The notes beneath the pieces are model-generated. The model saw only the letters and a program-made list of their open reading frames with translations. It was not told where the DNA came from and searched no databases. This document shows, piece by piece, positions 1 to 12,636 of a stretch of 64,000 nucleotides of DNA. Both the position numbers and the translations under genes were made by a program. This stretch comes from Protonemura montana (Eukaryota > Arthropoda > Insecta > Plecoptera > Nemouridae). Location of the stretch: contig OX387606.1 of assembly GCA_947568835.1 (NCBI GenBank), positions 18,199,940 through 18,263,939 on the forward strand, read 5' to 3'. The stretch's first letter is position 1, and each line of letters opens with the position of its first letter.

Positions 1-422
1 TAACCATAAAGCAAGCAAAGAGGGTCCAGATGTAACAGAATAAGATATTTTAAATATGTATTTTTTGGCGGTACAGAAATCTCTGAAATCATTTCACATC
101 ACTCACATCACTATAGGAAGCTGCGTGCGCAGCGGGTGCACTAATAGTAAATATGTGTATCGCTAGAAAGCAGGAAAATGCTTCTCTTCTCGTTTGAAGA
201 TTCCACCAAATTTAAGCATGCTCTCTAATAATTGTTTTCTTGGATCGGTCGCACAAGTACATGGGCATGAAGTTGCCTGAAACCCGATCTTGCAACAGAT
301 CTAATGACAGGGCAGCAGCCCTGGATAATTGTAGGCCTTGATTCGGGTCTGGACCCTGGTTTTGGTATCGTGTATCTTCAAGGATCCGAAATAACGTGGG
401 CTTTAAATGGTTTCCTATTTGA
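1..422. other. Intergenic sequence, nothing recognised
   Basis: I see no conserved coding pattern, RNA gene or repeat here. The last part may belong to the LINE remnant that follows, but its reading frame is already lost upstream of about 423. Confidence 0.4.
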
Positions 423-756
423 TTGTACTTGTTTTTTATTTTAACATCTTATGTAACATCTATGTACTTAGAAAATAGACTAAATATTAAAGATCATGAA
501 CATAATACTAGATCAGAAAGAAATTCGTATGTAGAAGGCAAGGCTAATAATAGTATATTTTATAGAGGAGTAAGAAAATATTATGCACTTCCTGCAAACA
601 TCAAAGGCGAGGAAGATTTTGTTAAGTTTAGTAAAAAATTAGAAAGTTTTGTTAGTATCTAGGTAAAAATTTAAGCTAAGAAATTACAAAAATGTAAAAT
701 GTACTGTAAATAGCATTTTTTTGCTAAATAAACAACTTAAAAAACAAAAAAATGTA
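423..756 (+). mobile_element. LINE 3' remnant (reverse transcriptase C-terminus)
   Basis: The frame from about 423 to the stop at 660-662 reads like the extreme C-terminus of a non-LTR retrotransposon reverse transcriptase. An ILTSYVTSMYLE stretch matches the usual ILT-x-x-SLYILE segment. It is followed by an HNTRS box, then FYRGVRKYYALPANIK (the family pattern is F-Y-x-G-V-K-x-Y-N-x-LP-x-x-IK), and a final F-x-K-F-S-K-K-L-E helix. After the stop come about 90 bp of AT-rich 3' sequence with an AATAAA at about 727 and an A-rich tail ending near 756, as expected for a LINE 3' end. The polymerase core and endonuclease are absent, so this is a dead, 5'-truncated copy. The family match is from motif memory; the clade (Jockey, CR1 or similar) is not resolved. 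Confidence 0.6.
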
Positions 757-1780
757 GGAAATCATTATTTGACGAGTGTATACGAACGTTACATGCTGCT
801 TAAGAACGTGTGCTGATTAAAAAGATTTCCCTAACCGAGAAGTAAGCAGGAACATGTAAGAAGATCGCATTCCTTTGGGTTTTGAGCGTAAGATTTTTTT
901 TTTAATGAGGATAGTCTTTTGCTTTAAGTTTTGTTAAAGTTAAATGTGATGTAAGACAGATTGAACGATGGTGCTCAATCGCGATACGAACTCCGGATCG
1001 AGCAAGAGCTGCCAAAAAGTGGGCTACGCGAAAGCAAGCAGCGTTACTTAGTTTAAGTGATCATAAAATATCAGAGAACTTGGTATTTTGTTTACTAAAA
1101 ACAACAGCTACAAGATATTATTTATTTATTCCCTCTAGATTTGAAACTTATTTATTTTTGAATGTAATGTTCTCACAAGTAAATTCCGTTTTCATTTACT
1201 TAATTATTTCATGTCGGTTTTAAAAGCAAGTAGATACAAAATTGGTCCTCATTTGTATTTGCAACTAACCTATCACTAAAGATCGGTCATTCTTGAAATT
1301 TGAAACCCGTCACAGTTGCAAACGATTTCCTTTGTTATCATTTTAAGACCAAAACTCTTACGATAGCTCTTTTTCATCGGTATTTTCTCTAAGACATTCT
1401 TCAATTTCACGTAGGAAAAATGCATTAGGAAAATTTGTAGCGGCGTCGAGGAAATCCGTCATCGAACCAAGCAGCGAAAGAGAGCATTATTTATAGAACC
1501 AATCGTAAGTAAGAAGTTACAATTTTGCCAATATAGATGGACCCAATTATGATGTCAGTAAAATTTTTCTCTATTTTCATTACATAAAAAAATCACTTAC
1601 AAAACTGGAGTAGGTACTTAGGTCACCACAATTACTTTTATAGATCAAACTAAACGTGTTAAATTTCTTGCAACCACCTTTCAAATGTTGTGCGTCGCAC
1701 ACCCGACGAATAAAAGCGCACAAATAATGATGAGAACTCAAGTGACAATATTAAAAACGCATGCATCTACGAGCACTTGC
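757..1780. other. Gene-free AT-rich sequence
   Basis: I see no gene or recognisable repeat in this stretch. It contains only short AT-rich runs and poly(T) tracts. Confidence 0.4.
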
Positions 1781-1862
1781 ACTAACAATGACGATCAGGG
1801 CGCGAACCCGGCTCCTCCACCAATCGTTGTCTAACCTCACTCTCTGAAAATCAGAGATGAGT
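1781..1862 (-). repeat. Possible tRNA-derived SINE head
   Basis: Read on the minus strand, this contains GAGGTTAGACAACG followed about 20 bases later by GCCGGGTTCGCGCCCTG. The second motif resembles a Pol III B box (GGTTCGANNCC) and the first a degenerate A box. Spacing fits a tRNA-derived SINE head, but no second copy is present in the window, and I see no clear cloverleaf or tail. This is a weak call. Confidence 0.3.
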
Positions 1863-4800
1863 TGCTAACAACAGATGTTCACGCCATTATCGCTGTTTCC
1901 CTTGTAGTTGTGACCCACTCATTCATATTTAAAAAATCAATCGTTTTTTTTTCAGCCACTGGCTATACCCATTTTTTAAATTTAAATATTTATTATTTTC
2001 TCTACTTGAAATTCGCATAAGTACTCTTATGCATGTTTATAAAAATAACCCTGTTAAATAATTAACAATCTAAATTCAAAAAACAATTGTTTTCCATTCG
2101 AATGAATTCGGTTGGTTAACAAATCCGTCCATAAAAATCCGCCAAGGTTGGTCACCCTGAGGGAAAATGCATCAGCTGCATTTGTGCATCGTGCGAACTG
2201 CAACACGTCGCATGCAAGAACGAAATTTAATAATGCGATGCATTTTATTTCGAAGCGACATGCGTCATCATGATGAATGCACATACCATATGGGGTAAAA
2301 AGATGCGAAGTTGTGAAGTGGTCCGTGTGATACCAAACGAGTGCATCGTGAACATGCAAAACGTTGTCTAAATTATAAAATACCAAGCAGCAAAAGAAAG
2401 CATGTCGGGTTTTTTTTTACAAAGAGTGCCGACTAGGAAAAAGGCGCCCACAAACTCGCAACGTCCGTCCAGGAGAAGGCGGAGAAAATAATCACCCTCA
2501 ATTAAGGATACAAGTAATTGGCATTCTGTTTCATATAAACTGTTGTGAAAGTGAGTTTAGCAAATTACAGCCCGTTTGGTCCGAGTCAGCGAAGACCATC
2601 GGCCAGCTGTTTTACGATAGTAAGCGAAATACGAAGCGTAACGTGCCCGAGAATTATCTATCACCGGGTCCCGAAATGTCGCATGCTGGAAAGAGATGGA
2701 GAATGGTGGGGGCAGGGGGCTAAGATTGGCCGCAAGGGTTGCAGATCATTAGTGGCCACGTGACCAGAATCAGACGATCCTCGACTACCATCTCATGGAT
2801 AACGTTATTAACATATTTACCAATCTGGCGACACATTGTTCTTTCTAGACATTGCCGTTACGCTGAGACAAGAAATGCTGGTAAAAGTTTCTCTTTTGAC
2901 CATTACAGTTGTTAGGATATAAAGCCTTTGTGCAACTCTGGTATTGTGACGGCACTCCCGTAATGGATAGCTAAAGCACAGAGAGCGTTTTGCTGGCAGT
3001 AACTAAACTAGAATAGACTTTCCAACACAATGTGACATAATTGAGCATATTTTAGGGTGGGTATAATTTTTTTTTTTTATTTGGTGCGTGTTTTTTTTAA
3101 CGTAAACATGATTTAAATTATGTTTCACATTTGCACATCACAGAACTACCGACTGAATTTAATATTGCCCAGCATAACGATGATGAAATTAGATGATTAT
3201 GAATCATTATAGACTGCAGGATAAGCTTGTTATCATCGCCTGGTACCTTGGGCTGCATTACGCTAGATCAGCTAGTAGTTGGCAACCTATGCACGTGCAG
3301 GGCGCGTGATGGGGTGTACCATTCCACTTGCATGTAGTCGGCACATAGCATTAGAATATCACCGAGCAGAGGCTTGGCATTAGGATCAATTTAAATTATA
3401 ATTGCTGTGATATTGTCTAGCGTTTGCAGAAAATGACTGAGGTTGAGGTGATTGCAATTCGGTTGTATGGGCTAGTAACTCAATAACAATAAGTCAACAA
3501 TCAATATGCTAATTTTAAAATTTTCTCCAGCTGTTTTGCTATGATTTGCGGAAATAAGGGATTAGATTTTTTTTGAAACTCAATAAGTAGTTGGGTACAT
3601 GTCTATATCACCAGAGAGCAGCACGAAATTACAAAAAATGTCCTTTGTGAATGCACCGTGAAAAATAACTTTTACACAATTCTATTGAAATATTGTTGGA
3701 ATGGATTAAAACTCGAAAACCGTAATTATGGACTTCATTGAAATTTATAGAGACGGTCAAAAAATGACAAAATAAAAATATTAGATCATCTACCGTTTAG
3801 TCCTCTTCACGCACAAAAAAAAAACTAAACTTCTAGACTGAAAATGCCGATTTGTGCTCGAAATTCCGATTTCCTGCAGTGTGGTGTGTAACAGTTATTG
3901 AAAACGATTCGTTTCTCTGTGATTGAACAATTTGTCATCACTCTGGGGCAAATTGAAACCGACGCCGCACCACCACCACATTCACCCCAACCATGACGCA
4001 TCGCATTACAAAGATTACAAAAATCCATGAAAAATACACTACAGTGTTGAGACGCTGCATTCCTAAATGTGTTTCCGCCATATATCAATGAGAGGCATAC
4101 AGTTTTTATTCTTATAAATGCGCGTCACGACTTGTATTACGGCAAATCAAGATGGTGAAGCGAGGGCGCTCCATAGTTGACCTGTTATGCCCCGGCTGGC
4201 TGGCAGTCCATAGATGCAGTGTTCCCACGTTTTGGCTGACTCAGCAGTCTCCAGGAAAACCGTAGAATACTGTATCATTGGCTAAGCCTCACAACCCGCT
4301 AGCTCCCGTTGAAAACGATACGATGGAAATGCAGGGTGTTTAGTATTCAACAAGTGTAGAGAATGAGATGATCTGAAGATGTCGTGAGTTCGAACTTGGT
4401 TATTATGGATCAAGTTATTTACTACATAAATCTTTGATTGGGACCCGCGAAACTCTTTGACCGATTCCATATTATGTATGTAGCAGGTACTTTTTTCGTT
4501 ACGCCAGCGAGGATGGATTCCTTGCTAGATTTATGCGGGTGGAAATCGGGAACGAAATGTCTAAGTATTGACGCACGCGTTAGAGGGAAGTGTCGACGCA
4601 TCTCTCAATCAAAATCATGTCTTTTGAGAATTTTTTTGAAGGGTGGAAGAAAAGAAAAAAGGCGGTTGAGGAAGGGCTGATGTGAATAAATTCTATAACT
4701 TTTCACTGAAACTTGTTGGCGTTGCAACCATCTACCTACTATTCGGATAATCTGTGAGCTTTAGAATCTGCATCTAGCTGCTACCGAGGAGAGTAGGAGT

Positions 4801-7800
4801 ACCCCTTAGTTTTATAACTTGTGCAACTTAACGCGAGGCAAAACTAAAAAGACATTTTTGACAAGATATCACATCCAGAGATAGTTTTAATGACTGTTGA
4901 AAACTTCAAATCAATAATAGAGCATCTTTATCTACGACTAGCTGTCTCATTCCGTGACTCTCTAGAAATTTGAATTAATTATAGAATCGAGATCAGTGGC
5001 AACAGCTGAAGAATAATTCTCGGTGCCTATTTCATCTGCAAAATATGTAAAAAAATATCAGTAAACATTACATAAATAATTATAATTTTCCATAACCATG
5101 TGCAATATTTTGAAAACAGAAGCCATAGATTTTTCATAAACCGTAACGCCATGCTGTGCTTGTTTTTGAATAATCATGTTTTTCCCATTATTTAAATGTA
5201 ATTTGACATTTCAATCTAATTGCACCAGTAACAAAATGGGGTGCGACTTACATAGACACACCTAATGAAGTTACATAGATTATTTCAACTCGAGAGTAAT
5301 AACTCTTTTGATGGCACATGACATAACAATTGATGTCAGTTAACACACGACTGACGAGAAAGCCTCGTAGTAAATCGATATCCACACCACATCATCCATT
5401 GTCTATATACACACGTAGGTACGATATAAAACTGGCGTTATTATTCAGCCGAGTAGTACAAGCAATATTCTGGACAAATTCGCAATTACTTTAATTGTTT
5501 GGGGTAGTCGTTCTACATTCATTTCATTGTCGTTGATTAAATACAAAAACAGTCGAAATTAAACACGTCGGCCTGCAAATTGACAACGGTATGATCGTAG
5601 ACGTGTAGCCTCATACGAACGAGCTGTTGAAAAAGTTGTATTTTCAAATAACTCAATTCTCTGCGTTCGAATTGGCCAGACTTGTCCTATGGCGGGTCAA
5701 AACTCAGACCTACTGTACACCGAAGTGAAGAGGAGTATCTACAACTCGTAACACCATCGAAATAGCTGTTGAAAAATGTTTTTTCATATTTTAAGTATAT
5801 TTCTGTTAGAGTAATTGACAATGGACCTAAATTTGATAACGGTCGCCAAAAGACAGTCCCACCCCAAAGACATGATAGATACCGAACTCTGTCAAAGGGC
5901 CAGATCACCCAAGATTTTTATGGGACTGCAAACCGCAAAAAAAAAGTTTTTACCGAAAAAACACGCCTCTCAAATGACTTTTTCTTTCAATATTCCATTA
6001 TTAGTATTCCATTATTAGTATTTCCATTATCTTTGCATACACTGTGAGACCATTTAAAATCACTACCATTTTGAAAACTTATTGTGTCGACCTACCTTTA
6101 TTGTTATACATAGTATATATACCTCATGTTTCAAATATTTTTTTAATTAAAAAATATATTATGCGTACAAAAAAACTCCAGAAAGTTCATCTAGACATCT
6201 TTTCTGGACTAATAAACAGAAACACTTGCGGCTAATTCTAGCTCACAATTTCAAGTTAATTTAGAATTGCTTTCTTCCAACAAATGCAAACATTGTCCTG
6301 ATCATTGTCCTGGTCCTGAAATTTTTTAAAAATTTATTTAAGACATTGTCAGGTGGGTGAAGCAATACAAGTGGAACAATACAATGAATACAATACAATG
6401 GTCAAGTGGAGAGTATGATCTCCAATTGAGAAGCAGTAGGTAGGGTCTTCATCTTCTCTACAGGCTATTATGCATTTGCCAATAATTGCTGAAATATCCA
6501 CACAACACCGAGTACACCTTGCCAAGATGTTTAGGCCGATGCAATTGCGTTTAAATCGTCTGCATTGTTCTACGATTACAGAACAGGAATTAGACACCGG
6601 CTTGTATTTGCACCAGAAATTAGTACAGCACGAAAATCATTCACGGAATAATCTCTCGCAAATAATTGAACAGATAATTATACATCCATACACATGCTAC
6701 GCATAATTGTCAAAATCGCGTCAATCGGACAGGTAGTCTATGGAATGCCACTGACTTACGTTTCTGATGACATTGGCTGGAAACCGAGAGATATCACACA
6801 AAGCATGGCACGAATAGTGGGCCTTCCATGAAAGTCGTTGAAGAGACAACATTAATAGCATTCCTGTGTACAGCCGTCCAAGCTGAAAGAGAAGCTAATG
6901 CATACAAAATAAGCTCCATACCATCCTTCCTTTATCCGCTATGGGATGGTTGATCTCAATACACCGCCAGAGCTTTTATCCTCAAATACGAAACTCTTAT
7001 ATTCGTCCGTGTTCGCATTGAGTATGATTTGAGATTTAATTTAATGCTTGTAATCACATTTGACACCTTGCGGACTGTTGAGATAAGATTTCTGGTAGAT
7101 TCTGAAAGGTTTCTCATATTTGTGGCTGGTATTTTTCCCTCCCGTTGGTTGTGAGTTTTTTTTGGTTGACTAAAAGGTCAAGTTTGTTACATTAGAAAAA
7201 GCATAAATAAATTGAATTAAACGAATATTTGCTAGTAAGTTTATTGGAAACTATGATTCAGTATCGGCTGGTTAGGGCACATTCTTAAAATATTTTCAAA
7301 TATTACTTCTATATTTTAGCTGTTTGCACGATTTTTTTGAGTGATTAATAATCATCTATACAAATTTGTTTATTCTCACTGCTGACCAAATTGGCAATGC
7401 CTACTCGCAGTCCTTGTACTAGCTAGGTAAAAAAAGATAACAAACAGCGAATACAGTATTTATGATTAATTGGATTTTTGATGATAAAGATTACACTCGA
7501 CTGCCACACGCAGTTGGTGATATTTATATGTTTTGTTGGCAACAAAGAAAGTGACATCTTCTTTGTTTCAGAGCTGAATTGTTTAGCGGCAGTGGCAACG
7601 CGGCGCGCGACTGAATTTCTTGACAACTTTATTTCGCCTAATGGCAATTGCTATGTGGCCCCATTCAGCTGCAGTTGAATAGGGAGTGGAAAATTGGGTG
7701 AGAATTGAAGAGAAAAGAAAACTCCCGTGTCGTTTCGCGTTTATTATTTCCCGCGTTCTTTGTAAGTGGTTCTCTACAGCTTTGATCTTGCCTGGCATGA

Positions 7801-7847
7801 CGCGTATTGTTGTTTTGCAACCTTTTTTTTTTCTGATACAAAAAATA
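1863..7847. other. Gene-free AT-rich sequence
   Basis: Six kilobases with no convincing exon. Open frames here are short and of random composition. Minor features are a 15-bp tandem triplication around 5988-6030 (ATTCCATTATTAGTA-like) and short CAATACAATG repeats near 6366-6400. A B-box-like GAGTTCGAACTTGG at about 4386 has no matching A box. Confidence 0.4.
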
Positions 7848-7912
7848 CCAGTATATTATTGTAAAAATTCTAGCATATTATTGTCAAAATTCTAGCATAT
7901 TATTGTCAAACT
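7848..7912. repeat. 22-bp tandem repeat, three units
   Basis: Three consecutive near-identical copies of a 22-bp AT-rich unit (core TATTATTGTCAAAATTCTAG) can be read directly. It is a short local expansion with no coding potential. Confidence 0.75.
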
Positions 7913-9410
7913 TTATTCGCGGTGCAAAAAAATGCATAAAGTTTTTTTTTATATACTGGATTTTAAAAGTTTATCCTGGTCGTTATTTTTAATTCTATAA
8001 TGGTCCACTGACAGCCAACTCGTCACCACGGACTGCATATTTTGCAGTTGGTAATGCACGCGAATCCACGTGGGACACAAATCAGTGAATTAAAACCAAA
8101 TTTTCGGTATCATCTCGAGTGGATTAAAGTTTTCAGCGGCTCATCACACTCCGTTACATGCAATTATCGACATAAATAGTGAACCCCATTGTGTGCTATG
8201 CCAACGGAACATTGAAATGATTCGTTTAGTTACAGTAGGTAACCCACATTCAAATATTTGGATATTAGAAACGAAAAGTGTTGGAGAAAAGGCCAGCGAT
8301 TCGTTAATTTCCCCGCGTCTACAGCCACACCTCGCCAGACCAATGGAGAAGCCAAATCAAATGTTTACATTGGAAATTGCCAAGGGAGCTCAGCAGCTTC
8401 TTTCGACGGCGACGGCGACGACATCCACCCTTGTCGGAGACGACTAGCATTTAAAAAGGCTCGTTTTTAATTGGAATTATTGGCGCCCGTTCATTAGCGT
8501 GACTTGATTTATGCGTAGGCATCCAAAAAACTTTTGAGTTCACAAGTTTCAATTAGATTAAAATTTGAGGGTATCATATCTTTGGATCTTTTGCATTCAT
8601 AAATTTTACACTGCTATTTAAAGATGCTCGAGACGATTTTGACCTGCCAGAGAGGACAGTAGCGGGTATAGTTAACATCTGTTCTCAATTTCCCTTCGTA
8701 GACCTATCACCTACCCCGGTCAAATTCTCACTCATCAGCCAATTATATTTTATAGCCAAAAATAAACGTACGAATCATTTTGATTGGCACTGTTCAAAAT
8801 TCCTCCACCATATGTTTCCTTGACAAAGCCAAAAATGTTAACCCGTTATGACAATGCATGTATCACTTTTGCAGTTCACACAAAAACCATGTAGTGTACT
8901 CCGGTACGTGCTTTCGTAGCACGGATCTCTCCGCTAATGAACTAATGAAATGATAGAGTTATTGTTATTGCTACATAGGTACTACGTTGGCTGTGTATAA
9001 AGGAAGGCTTGTATTGGAATTCAGATGGCGTCGCGCCCTGCATCCGGAGAACGGGGTACAGGGCGGCACCGGGAAGGGCCCAAGGGGGGGGGGGGGATGG
9101 ACATACGCGTCGTTTTGAATAACTATACACACCCCAGCTATAAAATGTGGCTAGCTCTAGTCTGCTCTATATACATGTATGGTATATCACAAAGAGTAAA
9201 CCCTCCCTTTCCATACCATGACACGTATTCATTTTTAAATTTATACACTTCTTTGGTGTCCGCGAACGATCCGCAGGCTCTGAATTTGATGATAATTCGA
9301 GCCGCTGATTTGACCGAGGTCTTCCATACCTATATATTTTTTCAGATTGTTTGGGATTCTTTGTTTCTGTTTTTCTATAGCTCGCAGTCACGTAACAGAG
9401 GGCTGAATGA
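7913..9410. other. Gene-free region with short GC-rich patches
   Basis: No exon is supported. A GACGGC triplet run lies at about 8406-8422. At 9025-9098 there is a GC-rich block ending in a run of about 11 G. An open frame of about 160 codons runs from 9025 to 9516, but it reads through the G tract, is of odd composition and resembles no family I know, so I do not call it a gene. Confidence 0.4.
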
Positions 9411-10002
9411 TTTTTGTTTTCAAAGTAGAAAAGAGCGCGGCTCTTTTCAGCTGCATCGCTCGAGCCACCAACGCAGTCGCTATCTCCTGAGCCCTGTCAA
9501 TTCAATGCGTCGTTAAACTCAATCAATCGGCGTCGTTGTGATATTGAGCAATAAGCAAGTGTTAACGTTTGCTTTCCGACAAGTAAGCGACGACAGATGT
9601 TCAAGAGTCGACAGAAGTTAGGAACAAATACATTGCATATTGTTGCGAAAAAGGAGCGGGAAAAGTTTTTGATGTCGGAAAGTGTTTTAAGCTAGTGAAT
9701 GTGTCAGAAGATAAGAAGCCGGGTCTCATCTTTCAAAGTGTTGCGAGATCATCAATAAGAGGAGCGGAATAGAATAGAAGAGGAGCTTATCTCCTTTCTG
9801 CTGGCTTCAACGTAATACAATAAGAGTGAGCTGTTATCAGGCGGAGAGTCGACCCAAGAGAAATGCGTTAGGCTAACTGACTCTTTGGGCGAAAAGAAAC
9901 GAAAGAAACTCTCAAAAAACCAAACAGAACAGACAAAATTGTGTCATCTAGAGAATAAAATGTACAGGAGAAGCGTTTTCAAAAAAAAAAAAAAAAAAAA
10001 AA
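9411..10002 (+). other. Possible processed-transcript end with AATAAA and poly(A)
   Basis: An AATAAA at 9954-9959 is followed 21 bases later by an uninterrupted run of 22 A (9981-10002). That is the arrangement of a polyadenylated RNA copied back into DNA. The sequence before it has no long open frame, so it could be a retrocopy of a UTR or non-coding RNA, the end of an unknown retroposon, or chance. I found no obvious target-site duplication. The 5' limit given is only where the base composition becomes more GC/CpG-rich. Confidence 0.3.
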
Positions 10003-10189
10003 CTAGCGCTCCCAAGGTATTAAAATGACTCCTTTCTGCAAGTGCCTCGTTGAATTGAATTTTCCTGACGATTGGTAATTCAACACCAGTAGTGACGGGC
10101 CTAGAAAGTGACTAATGAATGTGCCAACGAAATCTTAGCGAACAAAGTAGATTGCTTTTAAGAAAACACATTACAAAATACAACTTTCT

Positions 10190-10670
10190 TAGCAGCTCGC
10201 GGGATACCGCAGAGACCGGCGAAGAGAGAAGAAAAAAAGTCTCTTGAAATTGGTTAGCCAAATGCTTTAACGAGAAAACAGGCCAAGGAGGCGTCGAAAG
10301 AAATTAGACTCGGTCTGAATGAGAAAAGACGCGCGTCGTCCTGCAAAGGTGTGCCGGAGCCGGGATGAGCCGGGAAACGGCGTGTAATCCAGGCCAAGGG
10401 AAGGCCCAGCTCCAGGACGGGGAACGGGAGACGCGGAAAACGAACGAAAAAAGCAGAACAATAAAACTAAACTCGTGCAGTGTGCCTAGCGCGCGCGCGT
10501 GTGTGTGTGCGAATGTGTGTGTGTGTGGACTCTGGCCACAGTCGCAACTCGCGCAAATACACACCGCCCTCTCCTCGGCGCTAGTTTCACGCTTCACGTT
10601 CCCGAAACTAATGCGATCCATTTGTCCTAATTACTCAACCAGTAGGCGGTGCATGGCTTAGCTATCTTCT
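10190..10670. promoter_or_regulatory. CpG-rich island-like segment, possible promoter or 5' exon
   Basis: This segment is clearly richer in G+C and CpG than its surroundings and contains a (CG)n(TG)n run at about 10490-10528. No open frame looks like a known protein. It could be a promoter or untranslated first exon of a gene whose body lies outside what I can recognise. Neither strand is favoured. Confidence 0.2.
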
Positions 10671-11627
10671 CGGCTCTCAACAACAATACGAAAAAAAAAA
10701 AAAAATCCTGGTCGAAGAAGCTAACCATTCATCGGTATTTTCGCTAGGTATGTTTTTTGAAATATGCAAGAATCAAATTAAAAATGCGTATTGATGTCCT
10801 TTAAAAATTTGGGCTCTTTTGAGGAACAAAACCATGGCCAGCCCAAGAAAAAAGAACTTGATTCCGCAGTGGTGGACTTTTTTTTCGCAACAAAATAATA
10901 AAAATAAAAATAAAAATAATAAAACGTCACTGCGATTTACTAGCATTTTAAATTTAAATAAAAATTCGTTTCAAGAAAAAAAATATGCTCGATTGAATGT
11001 CTGAAGTGTCAATTGTGAACATAAATAAGCAACAGCGCACTCTCTTGAGCTGAAGAGAAATCGAATAAAGTCAGATCAGTGCAATAAAATTCGGCGACTG
11101 ATTCTCCCGGGAGGATGCGTCGACCGTGTGCACGGCGTTCGGCGGTCGGCAAGGAAGCCACGTGACGACAGAGCGTCGCGATTTCGACGCCGACGCCGAC
11201 GCCGCGTCTTACGAGAATCAGCAGGGAAGCAATTACAAGAGCTAACTACCTTCCGACCAAACTACTAATTGTATAGCACCTCCTGTAGCCCACATATAAG
11301 CTATATACCGAGGCATTAGACTATACCTACGTTATGAGGTGGCTTGTTAGAGCCCGTGGATTATTAATAACAGCGTGCATTTCGATTTCATTTTCCTAAA
11401 TTCTCTGTGTAGATTAATGATGGGAATGACTTAGAATAGCTTCGCGGTCGGCAACGGAGGTTTTCTGATTTGAGAGACCACATGAAGATTGAAGAAACTA
11501 AAAATGCACGACGATGAACCAAAATCAAAATACCAAACCATTTTCAAACATTCCTTGCATTTCGGTGGAGGTGCCGGGTTCAGCTTTAAAAGTCACCAAA
11601 AGCGAAACATAACCTTGAAACTTTTTT
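10671..11627. other. Gene-free region with a GC-rich GACGCC block
   Basis: No exon is supported. At 11106-11215 a CpG-dense block carries GCGTCG-type words and a (GACGCC)3 run at about 11186-11206. It is one of several such islands in the window. The rest is AT-rich and featureless. Confidence 0.45.
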
Positions 11628-11785
11628 TTATTATTAGGACCACTAATAACCTCTCAAAAGTTAATGCCCAAACGGGGAATCAGACACCGGTCTTTTTCCC
11701 CCGATTACTCGTCTGGGCATCAATTTTTGAGAGGTTACCCCGCGCATTGTAAGCGTTTGCAATTTAAACTAGATTTCGCAAACCT
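11628..11785 (+). mobile_element. tRNA-like fold-back SINE, copy 1 (short form)
   Basis: The copy is bounded by inverted arms CCTCTCAAAAGTTAATGCCC (from about 11655) and GGGCATCAATTTTTGAGAGG. Outside the left arm is an inverted form of the GTAGTAATGTTCCTAATAAT linker. Outside the right arm is the family's 3' body (CCCGCGCATTG, AGCGTTTGCAATTTAAA). The interior keeps a short tRNA T-arm-like core but not the A box. It matches copies near 22.4-22.65 kb and 47.5-47.7 kb. The family assignment comes from comparison within this window. Confidence 0.65.
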
Positions 11786-12510
11786 TGAAGCTAGCGAACA
11801 GTTTAGGGAAAAGCACGAACCTCTGCAACCATTCTGTCTACAATATTAAAACCTTGACCTCAAACTAACTAGAAAAACTATCAGCCTATTCGTATTCATT
11901 CCTCGTAACAATATAGCCATTTAAATGCCTGGCAATAAAGCCTCAATATTAGCACGACTAAAACTTACTAATATCTTCCGACTTCACTGAAGATACTTTC
12001 ATAAGTGGTGCCTCTCTGTTCATATAAAATGAGTTTGTAGGTAATATCAGAGTCAAAAGTTAAGTAGTTGACCCTTTGAACGACCTAACTGACAAGTTTT
12101 AATTAGTGAGCGACTAAGGCAGTAAAAGTTAATAGCTATAAGGAGTACCCGGGCAATAATAGACCTTATACCACTTCACTCTAAATACCAGGCGGAAACT
12201 TCAGCACACTGTAAATATGGGGCTAGAACTTTAATAATATTTCCTCACCGCGCGCACGTACGCTCACAACCCAAACGCATTGTTGTATCACGCGGACGTT
12301 GATCGTAATTTTGAAAGAAGCTCGGATTTGGCGGCCTACTTTGTGTAACATTAATTCTACTGGGCTGATTTTAAACAGGGCTTCGGTTGAGTCGTATGCT
12401 TTTTTTATGATTAATGCTGATCGTGAATTATGTGACAGTGGGGACTGACAGAAGCAGACGTTTCGTTCTCGTTTGTCAGTTTAACTTTCGTTCAGTGGCC
12501 GCTGCAATTG
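11786..12510. other. Gene-free AT-rich sequence
   Basis: I see nothing that can be annotated here. Confidence 0.4.
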
Positions 12511-12636
12511 GTTGTGCCAATCTGGCTCTGCCAATCTGGCTCTGCCAATCTGGCTCTGCCAATTTGGCTGAGCTAATCTGGTTGAGCCCATTTGGCTAAG
12601 CCAATATCTGGCTGAGCCAACCTGGATGAGCCAAAG
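12511..12636. repeat. 14-bp tandem repeat of TGGC/GCCA half-sites
   Basis: About nine units are present. The first are near-perfect copies of GCCAATCTGGCTCT at a 14-bp step (12516, 12530, 12544, 12558). The later ones are diverged (for example GAGCCAACCTGGAT). Each junction forms a TGGC-N3-GCCA or TTGGC-N3-GCCAA inverted pair, so the array is a ladder of short palindromes. It is a minisatellite by structure; a binding function is only a possibility. Confidence 0.8.

Noticed and set aside
9025-9516. Plus-strand frame of 163 codons
   Set aside because: It reads through a poly-G tract, has no domain, splice context or biased composition, and lies in a CpG-rich block where stops are rarer by chance.
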